A stretch of DNA of 64,000 nt from Streptococcus sp. HMSC078D09 (GTDB lineage: Bacteria > Bacillota > Bacilli > Lactobacillales > Streptococcaceae), in the NCBI RefSeq assembly GCF_001813675.1, contig NZ_KV813650.1, forward strand, positions 96,879 through 160,878. The letters run 5' to 3'. Shown here piece after piece: positions 27,489 to 37,649 of this stretch (the first letter of the stretch is position 1; every line of letters starts with the position of its first letter). The translations under genes and the position numbers were made by a program. The notes under the pieces are model-generated. The model worked only from the letters and a program-made list of their open reading frames with translations, was not told the origin of the DNA and ran no database searches.

Positions 27489-27905
27489 ATGAAAGACGGC
27501 GTGTTAGAATTTAGAAAGATAATGGAGTATGCTCCGATTCTATATGTGCTCATTTTCTTGCTCTTTTTCAGTCTTCTCCTTTTCCTGAGAAGAAGGGCAA
27601 TCGTGAAACGTAGTGGAGGTCCCTACTTTGCCCCGTTCCATATTAGCCGTGGAATCTTCTATATCCATGTCGCTCTGTGTTTCAGTCGTCGCAGGATCCC
27701 ACTGAAAGAGATCAAGCAAATCACCTATGCAATTTTTCGTGGACGATCTGGTGGTGGGGCTCGCTATGCTTTCTATATCGAGCTTAGAAACGGAAAGACT
27801 ATTCCCTTCTTTTTTGGAAAAAGTAAGCGGAATGAAGCTCTGGTTGAGAAGCTCAAACGAAATGCAGGCAAGTATGGGTTTAAGGTAGATAGCGCTGGAA
27901 ATTAA
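27489..27905 (+). CDS. Single-pass membrane protein with PH-like cytoplasmic domain
   Basis: A 138-residue protein: one hydrophobic helix near residues 14-33 (APILYVLIFLLFFSLLLF), then a basic stretch RRRAIVKR and a soluble domain whose strands (ISRGIFYIHVAL, RIPLKEIKQITYAIF, YAFYIELRNGKTIPFFF) and final helix look like a bacterial PH-type domain. I do not recognise a named family. The ATG lies 3 bases after the lipoprotein stop, in AGAGG context, so coupling is likely. Confidence 0.68.
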   Translation: MKDGVLEFRKIMEYAPILYVLIFLLFFSLLLFLRRRAIVKRSGGPYFAPFHISRGIFYIHVALCFSRRRIPLKEIKQITYAIFRGRSGGGARYAFYIELRNGKTIPFFFGKSKRNEALVEKLKRNAGKYGFKVDSAGN

Positions 27906-27927
27906 TTGAAAGAAAAAGGAATCGCGA

Positions 27928-28683
27928 ATGAGTAGAAAGCAAGCCCTATCCATGTATTTGATAGGGACCTATGGTCAAGTATTAGGAGTCAGCCTTCTGG
28001 TGTGGTTTTTAAGAGCAGGAGGAGTCAAGGTTGATTTTACATCACCAATGGGGATGATCGCTGTTGTTTTAGGTGGCTTGTCATCAGCTTTGTGGGGCAG
28101 TCTTGCAAGCATTAGTTACCATCAATCTAGTTTCAAACAAGTTCTAAAAGATTTTTTTCAAGTCAAAGACAGTTTGGCAAATTATTGTTTAGTGCTCTTT
28201 TTCTTGTTGCTTGACTTTTTCCCATTTATCTTAGGTGGTAAGATCACCACTCAATCGTTGGTCTTGCCAGTAGTACTCTTTTTTAAGGCTCTTCTTTTCG
28301 GTGGGATTGAAGAAATTGGCTGGCGTTATTTCTTTCAACCAACTTTGCAGGAAAAAATACCTTATTTTTCAGCTACTTTGATCACCTTTTTAGCTTGGTC
28401 TAGTTGGCATCTACTATACTTTTATATCGACGGTTCTTTAGCTGTCATTCATTTGTTTCCGTTTCTAGTAGGTCTGCTAACTAACTGCTTTATCTTATCG
28501 GCCTTGTATCATAAAACGCAAAATTTATGGCTCTGTGTCATGACCCATGCCTGTATCAATTCCTTGTCTCAGATTCTAGTGAATGAAGAGGTATGGCTAT
28601 CTCTAGTCAGTAAAATTCTTATTATTAGTTTAGCAATTATGATTGCAAAAAAGAAGTATGTAACTGTAAAGGAGGAAAAATGA
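27928..28683 (+). CDS. CPBP-family intramembrane metalloprotease
   Basis: A 251-residue membrane protein with about eight hydrophobic segments. CPBP motifs: GGIEEIGWRYFFQ (EExxxR) near residue 128, WHLLYF near 160 and MTHACIN near 205. The paired gene downstream overlaps by 4 bases and has the same length and motifs, so this is a tandem of diverged paralogues. Likely membrane protease or bacteriocin-immunity-type protein. Confidence 0.9.
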   Translation: MSRKQALSMYLIGTYGQVLGVSLLVWFLRAGGVKVDFTSPMGMIAVVLGGLSSALWGSLASISYHQSSFKQVLKDFFQVKDSLANYCLVLFFLLLDFFPFILGGKITTQSLVLPVVLFFKALLFGGIEEIGWRYFFQPTLQEKIPYFSATLITFLAWSSWHLLYFYIDGSLAVIHLFPFLVGLLTNCFILSALYHKTQNLWLCVMTHACINSLSQILVNEEVWLSLVSKILIISLAIMIAKKKYVTVKEEK

Positions 28684-29435
28684 GCAAATTTATTTCAAAA
28701 CAATCAGTCGCTATTTGGTATGCACTGACTGCCCTCCTTGCTACATTTCTAGTAGGGCAAGTGATCCTTTGGTTTTTCCCAGATGGGAGGAGTATGGGGG
28801 CCTCGCTACTGTTTATCCTAATGAACTTGATTCCCATGATTGTGGCGGCTGTTTTTTCTCTGGTGTTGAGTGAAGTCAACTCCTTGGGTGAATTTTTCAA
28901 AAAGGTCTTTCTTCAAAAAGAAAGTCCCCTATCCTGGATCCTAGCATTCTTCATCCCCGTCATTTATTATGGGATTTCCATCCTGCTCATGAATGTTCGC
29001 TTTACTGGGAACTCCCTCTTGGCCTTCTTCCTTTATTTCCCCTGGACATTATTATATGGCGGTCTAGAAGAAGTCGGTTGGCGTTGGTTTTTACAAGATC
29101 ATCTTTCCTTTAGTAAGCACTTTATACCTAAAATGATGCTTCTTTCCATTGTCTGGTTCCTCTGGCATATTCCTATCTATCAACTCCCTTGGATTACAGC
29201 AGGTTCGTCCAACTATCTCATCTTTTACCTGATGATTTTAGGGAATACCTTCCTATTTGGAGCGCTCAAGGAGTACTCGAAAGGAGCTGTCCCTTGTATC
29301 CTCGCTCATATGCTAATTGATAGTCTGGCTGTCCTTATGCTGGTTCAGAGCTCTCTTTCTCAGATTATCCTTCTGGTTATTTTCGAAATCCTTGTATCCT
29401 ATTGGCTAGTGGCTATACGAAAATTAGAGAAATAG
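28680..29435 (+). CDS. CPBP-family intramembrane metalloprotease, second copy
   Basis: A 251-residue protein, same layout as its upstream neighbour: GGLEEVGWRWFLQ near residue 126, WHIPIY near 163 and LAHMLIDSL near 208. AGGAGG lies at the end of the upstream gene and the ATGA overlap couples the two. Two adjacent CPBP proteins might act as a heteromer or on related substrates (inference). Confidence 0.9.
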   Translation: MSKFISKQSVAIWYALTALLATFLVGQVILWFFPDGRSMGASLLFILMNLIPMIVAAVFSLVLSEVNSLGEFFKKVFLQKESPLSWILAFFIPVIYYGISILLMNVRFTGNSLLAFFLYFPWTLLYGGLEEVGWRWFLQDHLSFSKHFIPKMMLLSIVWFLWHIPIYQLPWITAGSSNYLIFYLMILGNTFLFGALKEYSKGAVPCILAHMLIDSLAVLMLVQSSLSQIILLVIFEILVSYWLVAIRKLEK

Positions 29436-29593
29436 AATTGTACCTCTTTTGGTGGGAGTCTGTCATCTTTAGCCTTTAGGACTTCAATGTAGAGTTCATA
29501 AAATGGTATAATCAGTTTAACGAAGATGCTAGATATAGGATCAAAGTATCAACACAGTGTTATTCTTATCTATAATGAGAGAGGGGGAAAACC

Positions 29594-30265
29594 ATGCAAA
29601 AAACCTTTCAGTTGTTGCGAAGAGGAGATCTAGAGGCTATCCGTCAGATATTGGATAAAAAGCCTGAAGAAGTCAATGCTGTTTCGGGTGACAAACCTAA
29701 AAGAGATCAAGGACAGTCGCTCCTTCAAGTCGCTATTAAATCGGGACATTTAGATATTGCAGATTTACTCATTGATAGAGGGGCAGATCTTAACTTTATT
29801 GAAGAGCCGACAGAGCTGAATCCATTTTGTCAACCAGTCCTCCAAACAGCGGGTGGACGAGCTGTATTTGACTGCAGGCGCATGATCAAACGTTGGAATG
29901 GCCAATATGAGATGTATTCGTCTAAGGAAAAAGCTGACCAGTCTTTCAAGGTTTTTGAGAAAATGTTGGAACTTGGGGCTGATATCTCTCAGAATGACAG
30001 CCATGGTGGGACTTTGTTGCAAACTATTTTAATTGAAACCAAGGAAGTTCTGCCATCTTATTATTGGAAAACAAAAGAAACCAGCGATAATGTCCTCATA
30101 ACGGATGAATTACGGCATGATTTAAATCGTATTTATGATCTATTGATTCGTTATGGTGTGACTGCGGACGAAATAGCGGTCTATCAGAACATTCCTCTAA
30201 AAGAACTTTACCAAGACAGTCCGACCATGGAGTTTTTAAATCGGTTAGATCAAAGCAAATCTTGA
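29594..30265 (+). CDS. Ankyrin-repeat protein
   Basis: A 223-residue soluble protein. At least two clear ankyrin units: GQSLLQVAIKSGHLDIADLL ending in IDRGADLNF near residues 40-70, and MLELGADISQNDSHGGTLL near 110-135; a weaker one follows (LLIRYGVTADEIAVYQN). Ankyrin units mediate protein binding; the partner is unknown. GAGAGGGGG precedes the ATG and an extended -10 TGGTATAAT lies at 29504-29512. Stand-alone gene with its own terminator. Confidence 0.83.
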   Translation: MQKTFQLLRRGDLEAIRQILDKKPEEVNAVSGDKPKRDQGQSLLQVAIKSGHLDIADLLIDRGADLNFIEEPTELNPFCQPVLQTAGGRAVFDCRRMIKRWNGQYEMYSSKEKADQSFKVFEKMLELGADISQNDSHGGTLLQTILIETKEVLPSYYWKTKETSDNVLITDELRHDLNRIYDLLIRYGVTADEIAVYQNIPLKELYQDSPTMEFLNRLDQSKS

Positions 30266-30282
30266 TAAGCATTTGAACTACT

Positions 30283-30312
30283 AGTTAAAAGAGTCTCAGT
30301 GCTCTTTTAACT
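30283..30312 (+). terminator. Terminator-like hairpin after the ankyrin gene
   Basis: AGTTAAAAGAG / CTCTTTTAACT, a perfect 11-bp stem with an 8-base loop. The T tract after it is short, so it may rely on the T-rich right arm. Confidence 0.65.
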
Positions 30313-30367
30313 TTGTCTGATAGAGCTAGAAGCAGTAGAAAATGTTAGACCGGATTTTCTTAAAAAA

Positions 30368-30383
30368 ATGGATACAAATCCAT
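30368..30383. promoter_or_regulatory. Palindrome in the glpK promoter region
   Basis: ATGGAT-ACAA-ATCCAT is a perfect 6+6 inverted repeat placed 13 bases upstream of a probable -10 box TATACT at about 30396. It is positioned like an operator or activator site. Confidence 0.45.
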
Positions 30384-30427
30384 GATGAAATAGAGTATAC
30401 TAGTTTATGAAAGAACAAGATTTTTAA

Positions 30428-31960
<1,533 letters not shown>

Positions 31961-31988
31961 AGGGACCCATCAAATGAATAGTTTATGA

Positions 31989-32167
31989 GAGAGAGTGGGA
32001 CAGAAATCGGTAATTCGTTAGAATTCGATTTCGTCGTCCCACCTCCGCACAGTTGAGTAGGGCTGTAAAAGCTGATGAAATCAGCGTAGTAGAGCCCACT
32101 CAACCACTGCGTCTTGCTCAACAATCCAAAAATAATTGAGAGGCTAGGACTTTAGTCCCAACCTCAT
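31989..32167 (+). repeat. Copy 2 of the ~180-bp intergenic repeat
   Basis: Reverse complement of 22641-22820 with few differences. Begins GAGAGTGGGACAG and ends in a hairpin GAGGCTAGGAC / GTCCCAACCTC that probably serves as the glpK terminator. It fills most of the 467-base gap between glpK and butA and has no gene. Confidence 0.9.
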
Positions 32168-32286
32168 GTAGTTTTTACAGAATAGAACAGTTATCTGTTT
32201 TGGTTAAAAGCCATATTCTATTTCACTTATCACTAAATAAAAATATCATATAAATAAACTTTTTTTAAAAAATAACAGGCCAGAGT

Positions 32287-32315
32287 TTGACACTTTTTTC
32301 ACAAAGGAGTATACT
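32287..32315 (+). promoter_or_regulatory. Strong promoter of the acetoin reductase gene
   Basis: TTGACA, 17 bases, TATACT. The leader to the ATG is about 105 bases long, longer than usual here. Confidence 0.88.
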
Positions 32316-32399
32316 GTTAGCATAGTTTTGTCGGATATTTATAAAAGATCCCATCAAAACTAGTTGTCAACCCTTGCTGTTCTGATAGGAACGTTTGCT

Positions 32400-32414
32400 G
32401 GTATCATTGATACC
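32400..32414. promoter_or_regulatory. Perfect palindrome just before the butA ribosome site
   Basis: GGTATCA-T-TGATACC, 7 bp per arm, ends directly before AAGGAGG. It could be an operator or an RNA hairpin; the one-base loop argues for a protein-binding site. Confidence 0.45.
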
Positions 32415-32427
32415 AAGGAGGAATCAT

Positions 32428-33192
32428 ATGTCTAAAGTAGCTATTGTCACAGGTGCTGGTCAAGGAATTGGTTTTGCAATCGCAAAACGCTTGGTGCAAG
32501 ATGGCTTTAAGGTTGGAGTATTGGACTACAATGCTGAAACAGCTGAAAAAGCAGTTGCTGAGTTGTCCGCAGAAAATGCTTTTGCAGTCGTTGCCGATGT
32601 ATCAAAACAAGCAGAAGTGGCTGCAGCTTTCCAGAAAGTTGTTGACCATTTTGGAGATTTGAATGTTGTCGTGAACAATGCAGGTGTTGCGCCAACTACA
32701 CCACTTGATACAATTACAGAAGAACAATTTACACGTACATTTGCTATTAACGTTGGTGGAGTGATTTGGGGTTCTCAAGCTGCACAAGCTCAATTCAAAG
32801 CGCTTGGCCATGGCGGAAAAATCATCAATGCAACTTCACAAGCAGGGGTTGTCGGAAATCCAAACTTGACTATTTATGGTGGGACCAAGTTTGCTGTTCG
32901 TGGGATTACGCAAACCTTGGCGCGTGACTTGGCAGATTCAGGAATCACTGTCAATGCTTATGCACCAGGTATCGTCAAGACTCCAATGATGTTTGACATT
33001 GCCCATGAAGTTGGTAAGAACGCAGGTAAAGATGACGAATGGGGTATGCAAACATTCGCTAAAGATATCACTTTGAAACGTCTTTCTGAACCAGAAGATG
33101 TAGCAGCGGCTGTCAGCTTCCTTGCTGGACCTGACTCAAACTACATCACAGGTCAAACCATTATCGTGGATGGTGGTATGCAATTCCATTAA
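32428..33192 (+). CDS. butA: Acetoin reductase / 2,3-butanediol dehydrogenase (SDR)
   Basis: Reduces acetoin (and diacetyl) with NADH in the butanediol branch of pyruvate metabolism. The 254-residue SDR protein has the nucleotide motif TGAGQGIG (residues 8-15), NNAG (83-86), and the catalytic set Ser137, Tyr150 and Lys154 in IYGGTK. The segments [17 protein letters not shown] and [11 protein letters not shown] are characteristic of the ButA group. The ATG at 32428 has AAGGAGG; the in-frame start at 32395 lies before the palindrome and has no ribosome site. Confidence 0.92.
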   Translation: MSKVAIVTGAGQGIGFAIAKRLVQDGFKVGVLDYNAETAEKAVAELSAENAFAVVADVSKQAEVAAAFQKVVDHFGDLNVVVNNAGVAPTTPLDTITEEQFTRTFAINVGGVIWGSQAAQAQFKALGHGGKIINATSQAGVVGNPNLTIYGGTKFAVRGITQTLARDLADSGITVNAYAPGIVKTPMMFDIAHEVGKNAGKDDEWGMQTFAKDITLKRLSEPEDVAAAVSFLAGPDSNYITGQTIIVDGGMQFH

Positions 33193-33200
33193 GATGAAAA

Positions 33201-33237
33201 AAGAGGTTGGGATCAAACATCCTAACCTCTTCTTTTG
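33201..33237 (+). terminator. Terminator of butA
   Basis: AAGAGGTTGGGAT / ATCCTAACCTCTT, 13-bp stem with one G-U, CAAAC loop, then a short T-rich tail. Confidence 0.88.
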
Positions 33238-33263
33238 TGCATTCACAATAGAGGAAACAGAGA

Positions 33264-33295
33264 TCAAAAAAACCACTCCCGGAAGGGAAGTGGTT
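33264..33295 (-). terminator. Terminator of rpmE2
   Basis: On the minus strand AACCACTTCCC / GGGAGTGGTT with a TTCC loop and one bulge, then T7. Confidence 0.88.
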
Positions 33296-33307
33296 CTGTG
33301 TTGGTTC

Positions 33308-33550
33308 TTATTTGAGACCGTATTTTTTGTTGAAACGATCCACACGTCCATCTGCTTGAGTGAACTTTTGACGTCCAGTGTAGAATGGGTGTGAGTCTGA
33401 TGAAATTTCAACACGGATCAATGGGTAAGTTTCACCTTCGAATTCAACTGTTTCGCTAGAGTACTTAGTTGAACCGCTGAGGAACTTGTAACCAGTAGTA
33501 GTGTCCATGAAGACAACAGGGCGATATTCTGGATGGATATCTTTTTTCAT
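33308..33550 (-). CDS. rpmE2: 50S ribosomal protein L31 type B
   Basis: An 80-residue L31 protein: [20 protein letters not shown], then [14 protein letters not shown] and the end VDRFNKKYG. It lacks the CxxC zinc cysteines of type A L31, as expected for the zinc-independent type B form. The frame is open for 14 more codons upstream, but the family start is MKKDIHPEY and an AAGGAAA site lies before it with a longish spacer. Single-gene unit. Confidence 0.96.
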   Translation of the reverse strand: MKKDIHPEYRPVVFMDTTTGYKFLSGSTKYSSETVEFEGETYPLIRVEISSDSHPFYTGRQKFTQADGRVDRFNKKYGLK

Positions 33551-33670
33551 TTTGCAATATTTCCTTTCTGCCATGGTCTCTTTCCGAGCCATAGATTGTT
33601 ACTAAGCTAGTGTACCAAATTTCCAGGATCTTGACAAGTATTTTCACTAATTTTATTTAAATTAATGATC

Positions 33671-33700
33671 AAAAAAATCACCCTGGCTAAGCCAAGGCGA
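33671..33700 (-). terminator. Terminator of the 190-residue membrane protein gene
   Basis: On the minus strand TCGCCTTGGC / GCCAGGGTGA (imperfect), then T7. Confidence 0.75.
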
Positions 33701-33711
33701 TGATGATCTTA

Positions 33712-34284
33712 TTATTGTTCAGATTGATTTGGATCTTTTGGTGCTTCTACTGGTTGGTCAGCTTGTCCTTTAGTGTGTTCGTGTGATTCTTTTTTGATTT
33801 CATCTACAGCAGTTTTAACTGTAGAAGTTGTCACGCGTCCAACTGATTGGGCAAATCCTTTACCAGATTCAGCAAGTTCTTCGAATGTTCCTTTAGTGAT
33901 TTTACCACCTGACATCGCCAAGAGACCAGTCACAACAATAGCGATGCTTGCAATCAAAGTAAGGATTAACCCAAAGCCGATTGAAACCAATCCACCTAAC
34001 TCAGAGGTAAACTCACTTCCATTGAAGGTTGCAAGCAATGAAACCATTGTAGAAATAAAACCTGCAACAATGATGATAGTTGAAAAAGTTTTATTTAAAG
34101 GGGTATTGATGTTATTCAAGCAGGCAAGAACGATAGAGGCAATAGAAAGGACGATTACAATCCATCCGCTATTTTGGATTCCAGAAATGCTAATAACTCC
34201 AAAGACAGTGGTATACCATGGCAAGAAAGTACCAAGAATTGCTACCGCAGCAGAGATAATGATAAACAATCTATTTTTTTCCAT
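33712..34284 (-). CDS. Four-helix membrane protein of unknown function
   Basis: A 190-residue protein with four hydrophobic helices: residues 5-25 (FIIISAAVAILGTFLPWY), 38-58, 68-86 and 97-125. A hydrophilic C-terminal tail of about 60 residues, rich in Lys, Glu and Pro, faces the cytoplasm if both ends are inside. Pfam-style family not recognised. AAGGAGA precedes the ATG on the minus strand. Flanked by terminators, so expressed alone. Confidence 0.72.
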   Translation of the reverse strand: MEKNRLFIIISAAVAILGTFLPWYTTVFGVISISGIQNSGWIVIVLSIASIVLACLNNINTPLNKTFSTIIIVAGFISTMVSLLATFNGSEFTSELGGLVSIGFGLILTLIASIAIVVTGLLAMSGGKITKGTFEELAESGKGFAQSVGRVTTSTVKTAVDEIKKESHEHTKGQADQPVEAPKDPNQSEQ

Positions 34285-34357
34285 AATAGGTCTCCTTAAA
34301 AATTGTATTAGCTTTATTTTACCATAAGAAAGATCAAATGAAAACCCCGTGACTAAG

Positions 34358-34388
34358 ATAAAAAGGCTGAGAAACCGTTCTCAGCCTT
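34358..34388 (-). terminator. Terminator overlapping the stop codon of the DHH gene
   Basis: On the minus strand AAGGCTGAGAA / TTCTCAGCCTT, perfect 11-bp stem, CGGT loop, then T-rich. The left arm includes the TGA stop of the gene. Confidence 0.92.
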
Positions 34389-35325
34389 CGTTCGTGCGAG
34401 CCACTTCTTGTAGCTCTTTGTAGATTTGGTCGTTTTCTTCAAGGGAGTAGGAGTTAGCTCCACTGGCTAGTGGATGGCCACCACCATTATGACGTTTGGC
34501 AATTTCGTTGATCACTTTTCGTTTGCTACGCATCCGGACACGGAAGTGACCGTCGGCCTGCTCGACAAAGATAGCCCAAACAGATACGGTATCAATGCGT
34601 CCAGGAGCTCCGACGATTGCAGCAGTCTCTGAATCACGTAGATCGAATTTCTTTAAGAGCTCTTGTGTCAAGGTAACACGCGCAGCGCCATGTTCATCGA
34701 TCTCAAGATGGTCATAGACATAGCCTTGAAGCTTAGCGGTCTTGAGATTGATCGTATCCATTTGCCGAGCAAGTGCTGTAAAATCAAAGGGAATACTTCG
34801 AAGAAAGGCAGCAATCTCAAAAGTCCGAGTCGAAGTGGCAGGATAAAGGAAGCGACCTGTATCGCCGACAATTCCAGCATAGAGGAGACGAGCAGCACTT
34901 ACAGGGAGTTCGAGACCCAATTCCTTGGCAAAAAGTACAATCAACTCGCTGGTTGAGCTAGACTCGGTATCGACCCAGAGCAGATCACCATAAGCATCGT
35001 CATTTGGATGGTGGTCAATCTTGATCAGGAAATTCCCTGTCGTATAGCGCTTGTCATCGATGCGGGGAGTATTGGCTGTGTCACAAACGATCACCAAAGC
35101 CCCCTCATAATCCTCATCCCTAACATCATCCATCTCAGAAAGCCAAGTCAAGGTCGGCTCATCATAGCCAGTCGCCAAGACCCGCTTTTGTGGGAAATGC
35201 GCACGGAGAAGGTCCCGCAAGCCCACTTGGCTACCAATCGCATCTGGATCCGGATTTTGGTGACGGTGGATAATAATCGTGTCATAAGCTTGAATCTTTT
35301 CAAGAATTTCATTCATTACGTTCAT
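34381..35325 (-). CDS. DHH/DHHA1 phosphodiesterase (NrnA / Pde2-like)
   Basis: A 314-residue cytoplasmic phosphodiesterase. The DHH metal motifs are HRHQNPDPDAIGS near residue 20, the VIVCDTANT Asp near 85, KIDHHPND near 108 and GDTGRFLYPAT near 168; the DHHA1 part ends GGGHPLASGANSY near 290. Relatives degrade nano-RNA and pAp, and the pneumococcal homologue Pde2 cleaves pApA from cyclic di-AMP turnover; either role is possible. GAGG precedes the ATG at 35325; MNEILEKI three codons on is an alternative start. Confidence 0.92.
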   Translation of the reverse strand: MNVMNEILEKIQAYDTIIIHRHQNPDPDAIGSQVGLRDLLRAHFPQKRVLATGYDEPTLTWLSEMDDVRDEDYEGALVIVCDTANTPRIDDKRYTTGNFLIKIDHHPNDDAYGDLLWVDTESSSTSELIVLFAKELGLELPVSAARLLYAGIVGDTGRFLYPATSTRTFEIAAFLRSIPFDFTALARQMDTINLKTAKLQGYVYDHLEIDEHGAARVTLTQELLKKFDLRDSETAAIVGAPGRIDTVSVWAIFVEQADGHFRVRMRSKRKVINEIAKRHNGGGHPLASGANSYSLEENDQIYKELQEVARTNEG

Positions 35326-35578
35326 ACATTACCTCATTTTCTCTGTCAATTTTAACATAAGAAAGGCCCATCCAGCAAGCATTTATCACTAATTAGGAGC
35401 TGTGGAAGCGGTTTTACAGAAGATCATTATTTTGGTAGAATGGATGAATATGATGAAAGAAATTAAACAATCAATTAAATGAAAACGAGGGTGATTAGGT
35501 TGAATCGGTCCAATTTCTTGAAAGGTGTCCCTTCTTTCACCTTATCGGGAAAGGTTTCGTGCAAAATGCTTGAAAAAG

Positions 35579-35587
35579 TGGTATAAT
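35579..35587 (+). promoter_or_regulatory. Extended -10 promoter of the flavodoxin gene
   Basis: TGGTATAAT, 27 bases before the ATG at 35615; the -35 is weak. Confidence 0.7.
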
Positions 35588-35614
35588 ACGGGAAATAGCT
35601 TTTGGGAGGAAATT

Positions 35615-36058
35615 ATGACTGTAGCGAAGATTGTTTTTGCTAGTATGACTGGAAATACTGAAGAAATTGCGGATATCGTAGCGGACAAATTCCGTGATCT
35701 TGGTGTCGAAGTAGATGTGGATGAGTGTACAACTGTGGATGCGGAGGACTTCCTTGATGCGGATATCGCGGTAGTAGCGACTTATACTTACGGCGATGGA
35801 GAGCTTCCAGATGAGATCCAAGATTTCTACGAAGATTTGGCTGGCCTTGATCTCAAAGGCAAACTTTACGGTGTGGTAGGATCAGGTGATACCTTCTACG
35901 ATGAATTCTGTAAAGCAGTTGATGATTTCGACCGTTGCTTCGCTGCGACTGGTGCTGAAAAAGGCTCTGAGTGTGTCAAAGTTGATTTGTCTGCAGAAGA
36001 CGAAGACATTGAAAAATTAGAAGCCTTTGCAAAAGAACTCGTAGCAAAAGCAAATTAA
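35615..36058 (+). CDS. Flavodoxin
   Basis: A 147-residue FMN-binding electron carrier. The phosphate loop SMTGNTEEIAD is at residues 9-19, and the flavin-flanking segments YTYGDGELPD (near 58) and GSGDTFYDEFC (near 89) are intact. The electron partners are unknown. The ATG at 35615 has TGGGAGGAAATT in front; longer in-frame starts would overlap the promoter. It begins a run flavodoxin-chorismate mutase-ClC-rplS, an order I believe is shared by other streptococci. Confidence 0.95.
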   Translation: MTVAKIVFASMTGNTEEIADIVADKFRDLGVEVDVDECTTVDAEDFLDADIAVVATYTYGDGELPDEIQDFYEDLAGLDLKGKLYGVVGSGDTFYDEFCKAVDDFDRCFAATGAEKGSECVKVDLSAEDEDIEKLEAFAKELVAKAN

Positions 36059-36121
36059 TGACAATGAGGCTGGATAGATGGATTACAGCCTCGATTTATA
36101 TCCAAAATAAAGAGGAGACAC

Positions 36122-36394
36122 ATGGATTTAGATCAGATTCGTAAGGACATTGACCAGATCGATCAAGAGCTAGTAGCCTTGCTGGAAAGACGGATGGTCT
36201 GTGTTGGTCAGATTGTAGAATATAAGAAGCAGCAGGGCTTACCTGTGCTCGATCAAGGAAGGGAAAGAGAGGTACTTGAGAAAGTCGGCTCTCTCGTGAC
36301 GGATGAGCAGTATCGGGCGACTATTCAAGCTCAGTTTCAAGATATGATGAAGCGCTCGAGAGACTTCCAAGAGGAGGTGAGGGCGCGTGACTAG
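36122..36394 (+). CDS. Chorismate mutase, type II (AroQ class)
   Basis: A 90-residue all-helical enzyme converting chorismate to prephenate for Phe and Tyr synthesis. Family residues: IRKDIDQIDQELVALLERRM (first helix with catalytic Arg and the LLERR pattern), VEYKKQQGLPVLDQGREREV (Lys and Arg ligands) and the Gln-containing last helix. GAGGAG precedes the ATG. Its end overlaps the ClC gene by 8 bases. Confidence 0.93.
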   Translation: MDLDQIRKDIDQIDQELVALLERRMVCVGQIVEYKKQQGLPVLDQGREREVLEKVGSLVTDEQYRATIQAQFQDMMKRSRDFQEEVRARD

Positions 36395-37604
36395 TTTATC
36401 GATCAAGCAAAAAGCACAACAGTATGTGGTCCTAACAGGGATGGCGCTTTTCATTGGTCTCTTGGTCGGTGCCATTGATATGATTTTTGGTCAAGGTCTT
36501 CTCCTGATTGGAGATTTCCGAAGCCAGCATTGGCCCTTGATTCTTTTTCTGGCCTTAGCGGGGCTTGTCATCGTTTATCTCTATAAACGTTTTGGTGGCA
36601 AGGCTTCAAAAGGGATGGGCCTCATCTTTGATGTCGGACACGCGCGTGAGGAGAAAATCCCCTTGGTCTTGGTGCCTTTGATTATGCTGACGACCTGGAT
36701 GAGCCATCTCTTTGGTGGTTCGGTCGGTCGGGAAGGTGTGGCGGTCCAGATCGGAGCGACCCTTTCGCATCGTTTTGCCCGTCATATCAAGATCCCGGAT
36801 GCTTCTCGTATCTTTCTCATGACCGGGATGGCAGCTGGTTTTGCGGGGCTTTTTCAGACGCCGCTGGCTGCGACCTTCTTTGCCCTGGAAGTTCTGACAG
36901 TTGGAGAGTTGCAGTTGATGGCTCTCTATCCTGCCCTTATCGCCTCGATCGTGGCTAGCTTTACCTCTCATGCCCTTGGCTTAGAGAAATTTGCTGTGCC
37001 ACTAAAAGAAACGCTAAGCTGGACACCAGAGACCTTGATCAAAGTTGCTCTTCTTGGCCTCGCTTTTGGACTCGCTGGGAAACTCTTTGCTGTTAGCCTT
37101 TCCTGGTTGAAGAAAACAGTCGCGAAAGTCCTGCCTAATCCTTATATCCGGATTGCCCTTATAGGGGCTGGACTTAGCTTGGTCCTCTTGACTCTCCAGC
37201 TGACCAAGGTCGGAACATACAGTGGACTTGGAACCAATCTGATTGATCTGGCTTTTCATCAGGGGAGTGCCCATAGTTATGACTGGATCTTGAAGCTCCT
37301 CTTTACCGTGGTGACCATCTCTGCGGGATACCAAGGAGGAGAAGTGACCCCGCTCTTTGCGATCGGAGCTACGCTTGGAGTCTTTCTTGCTCCTATGCTG
37401 GGCTTACCAGTCTTAGTCGTGGCTGCTATCGGTTATGCCAGTGTCTTTGGCAGTGCGACCACGACCTTGCTCGCACCGATCTTGATCGGAGGTGAAGTCT
37501 TTGGTTATGCCAATCTTCCTTTCTTTGTAATCGCCTGTGCCATCGCCTATTGCCTGCCAAAAGAGTGGAGCATTTATTCCGGTCAAAAAGTTGCGAAAAA
37601 GTAG
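36387..37604 (+). CDS. ClC-family ion exchanger, probably fluoride/proton type
   Basis: A 405-residue membrane protein with about ten helices. The gating glutamate is Glu116 in GGSVGREGVAVQIG; YQGGEVTPLFAIGATLG near 315 is the second selectivity segment. It starts at a GTG overlapping the chorismate mutase gene. In S. mutans, ClC genes next to a chorismate mutase gene and rplS contribute to fluoride resistance, and this motif set (GREGV, GGEVTP) resembles that subgroup rather than the other ClC in the window (53708). The fluoride assignment is inference from family and position. Confidence 0.85.
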   Translation: MTSLSIKQKAQQYVVLTGMALFIGLLVGAIDMIFGQGLLLIGDFRSQHWPLILFLALAGLVIVYLYKRFGGKASKGMGLIFDVGHAREEKIPLVLVPLIMLTTWMSHLFGGSVGREGVAVQIGATLSHRFARHIKIPDASRIFLMTGMAAGFAGLFQTPLAATFFALEVLTVGELQLMALYPALIASIVASFTSHALGLEKFAVPLKETLSWTPETLIKVALLGLAFGLAGKLFAVSLSWLKKTVAKVLPNPYIRIALIGAGLSLVLLTLQLTKVGTYSGLGTNLIDLAFHQGSAHSYDWILKLLFTVVTISAGYQGGEVTPLFAIGATLGVFLAPMLGLPVLVVAAIGYASVFGSATTTLLAPILIGGEVFGYANLPFFVIACAIAYCLPKEWSIYSGQKVAKK

Positions 37605-37614
37605 AGAAAAGAGC

Positions 37615-37643
37615 TTTACAAACCTGAAATTATCTGATATGAT
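37615..37643 (+). promoter_or_regulatory. Promoter of rplS
   Basis: TTTACA, 17 bases, TATGAT, directly after the ClC stop codon. Confidence 0.8.
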
Positions 37644-37649
37644 AGTTTC

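Noticed and set aside
32293-32309. Rex operator in the butA promoter
   Set aside because: Only a half-site (TTCACAA) is present; the second arm of the palindrome is missing.
33773-34327. 184-codon plus-strand open frame
   Set aside because: Antisense to the four-helix membrane protein gene, which has a ribosome site and terminator on the minus strand.
35402-35417. Possible cre site TGGAAGCGGTTTTACA between the DHH and flavodoxin genes
   Set aside because: The left half fits, but the right half is shifted by two bases, so it does not meet the 14-base consensus.
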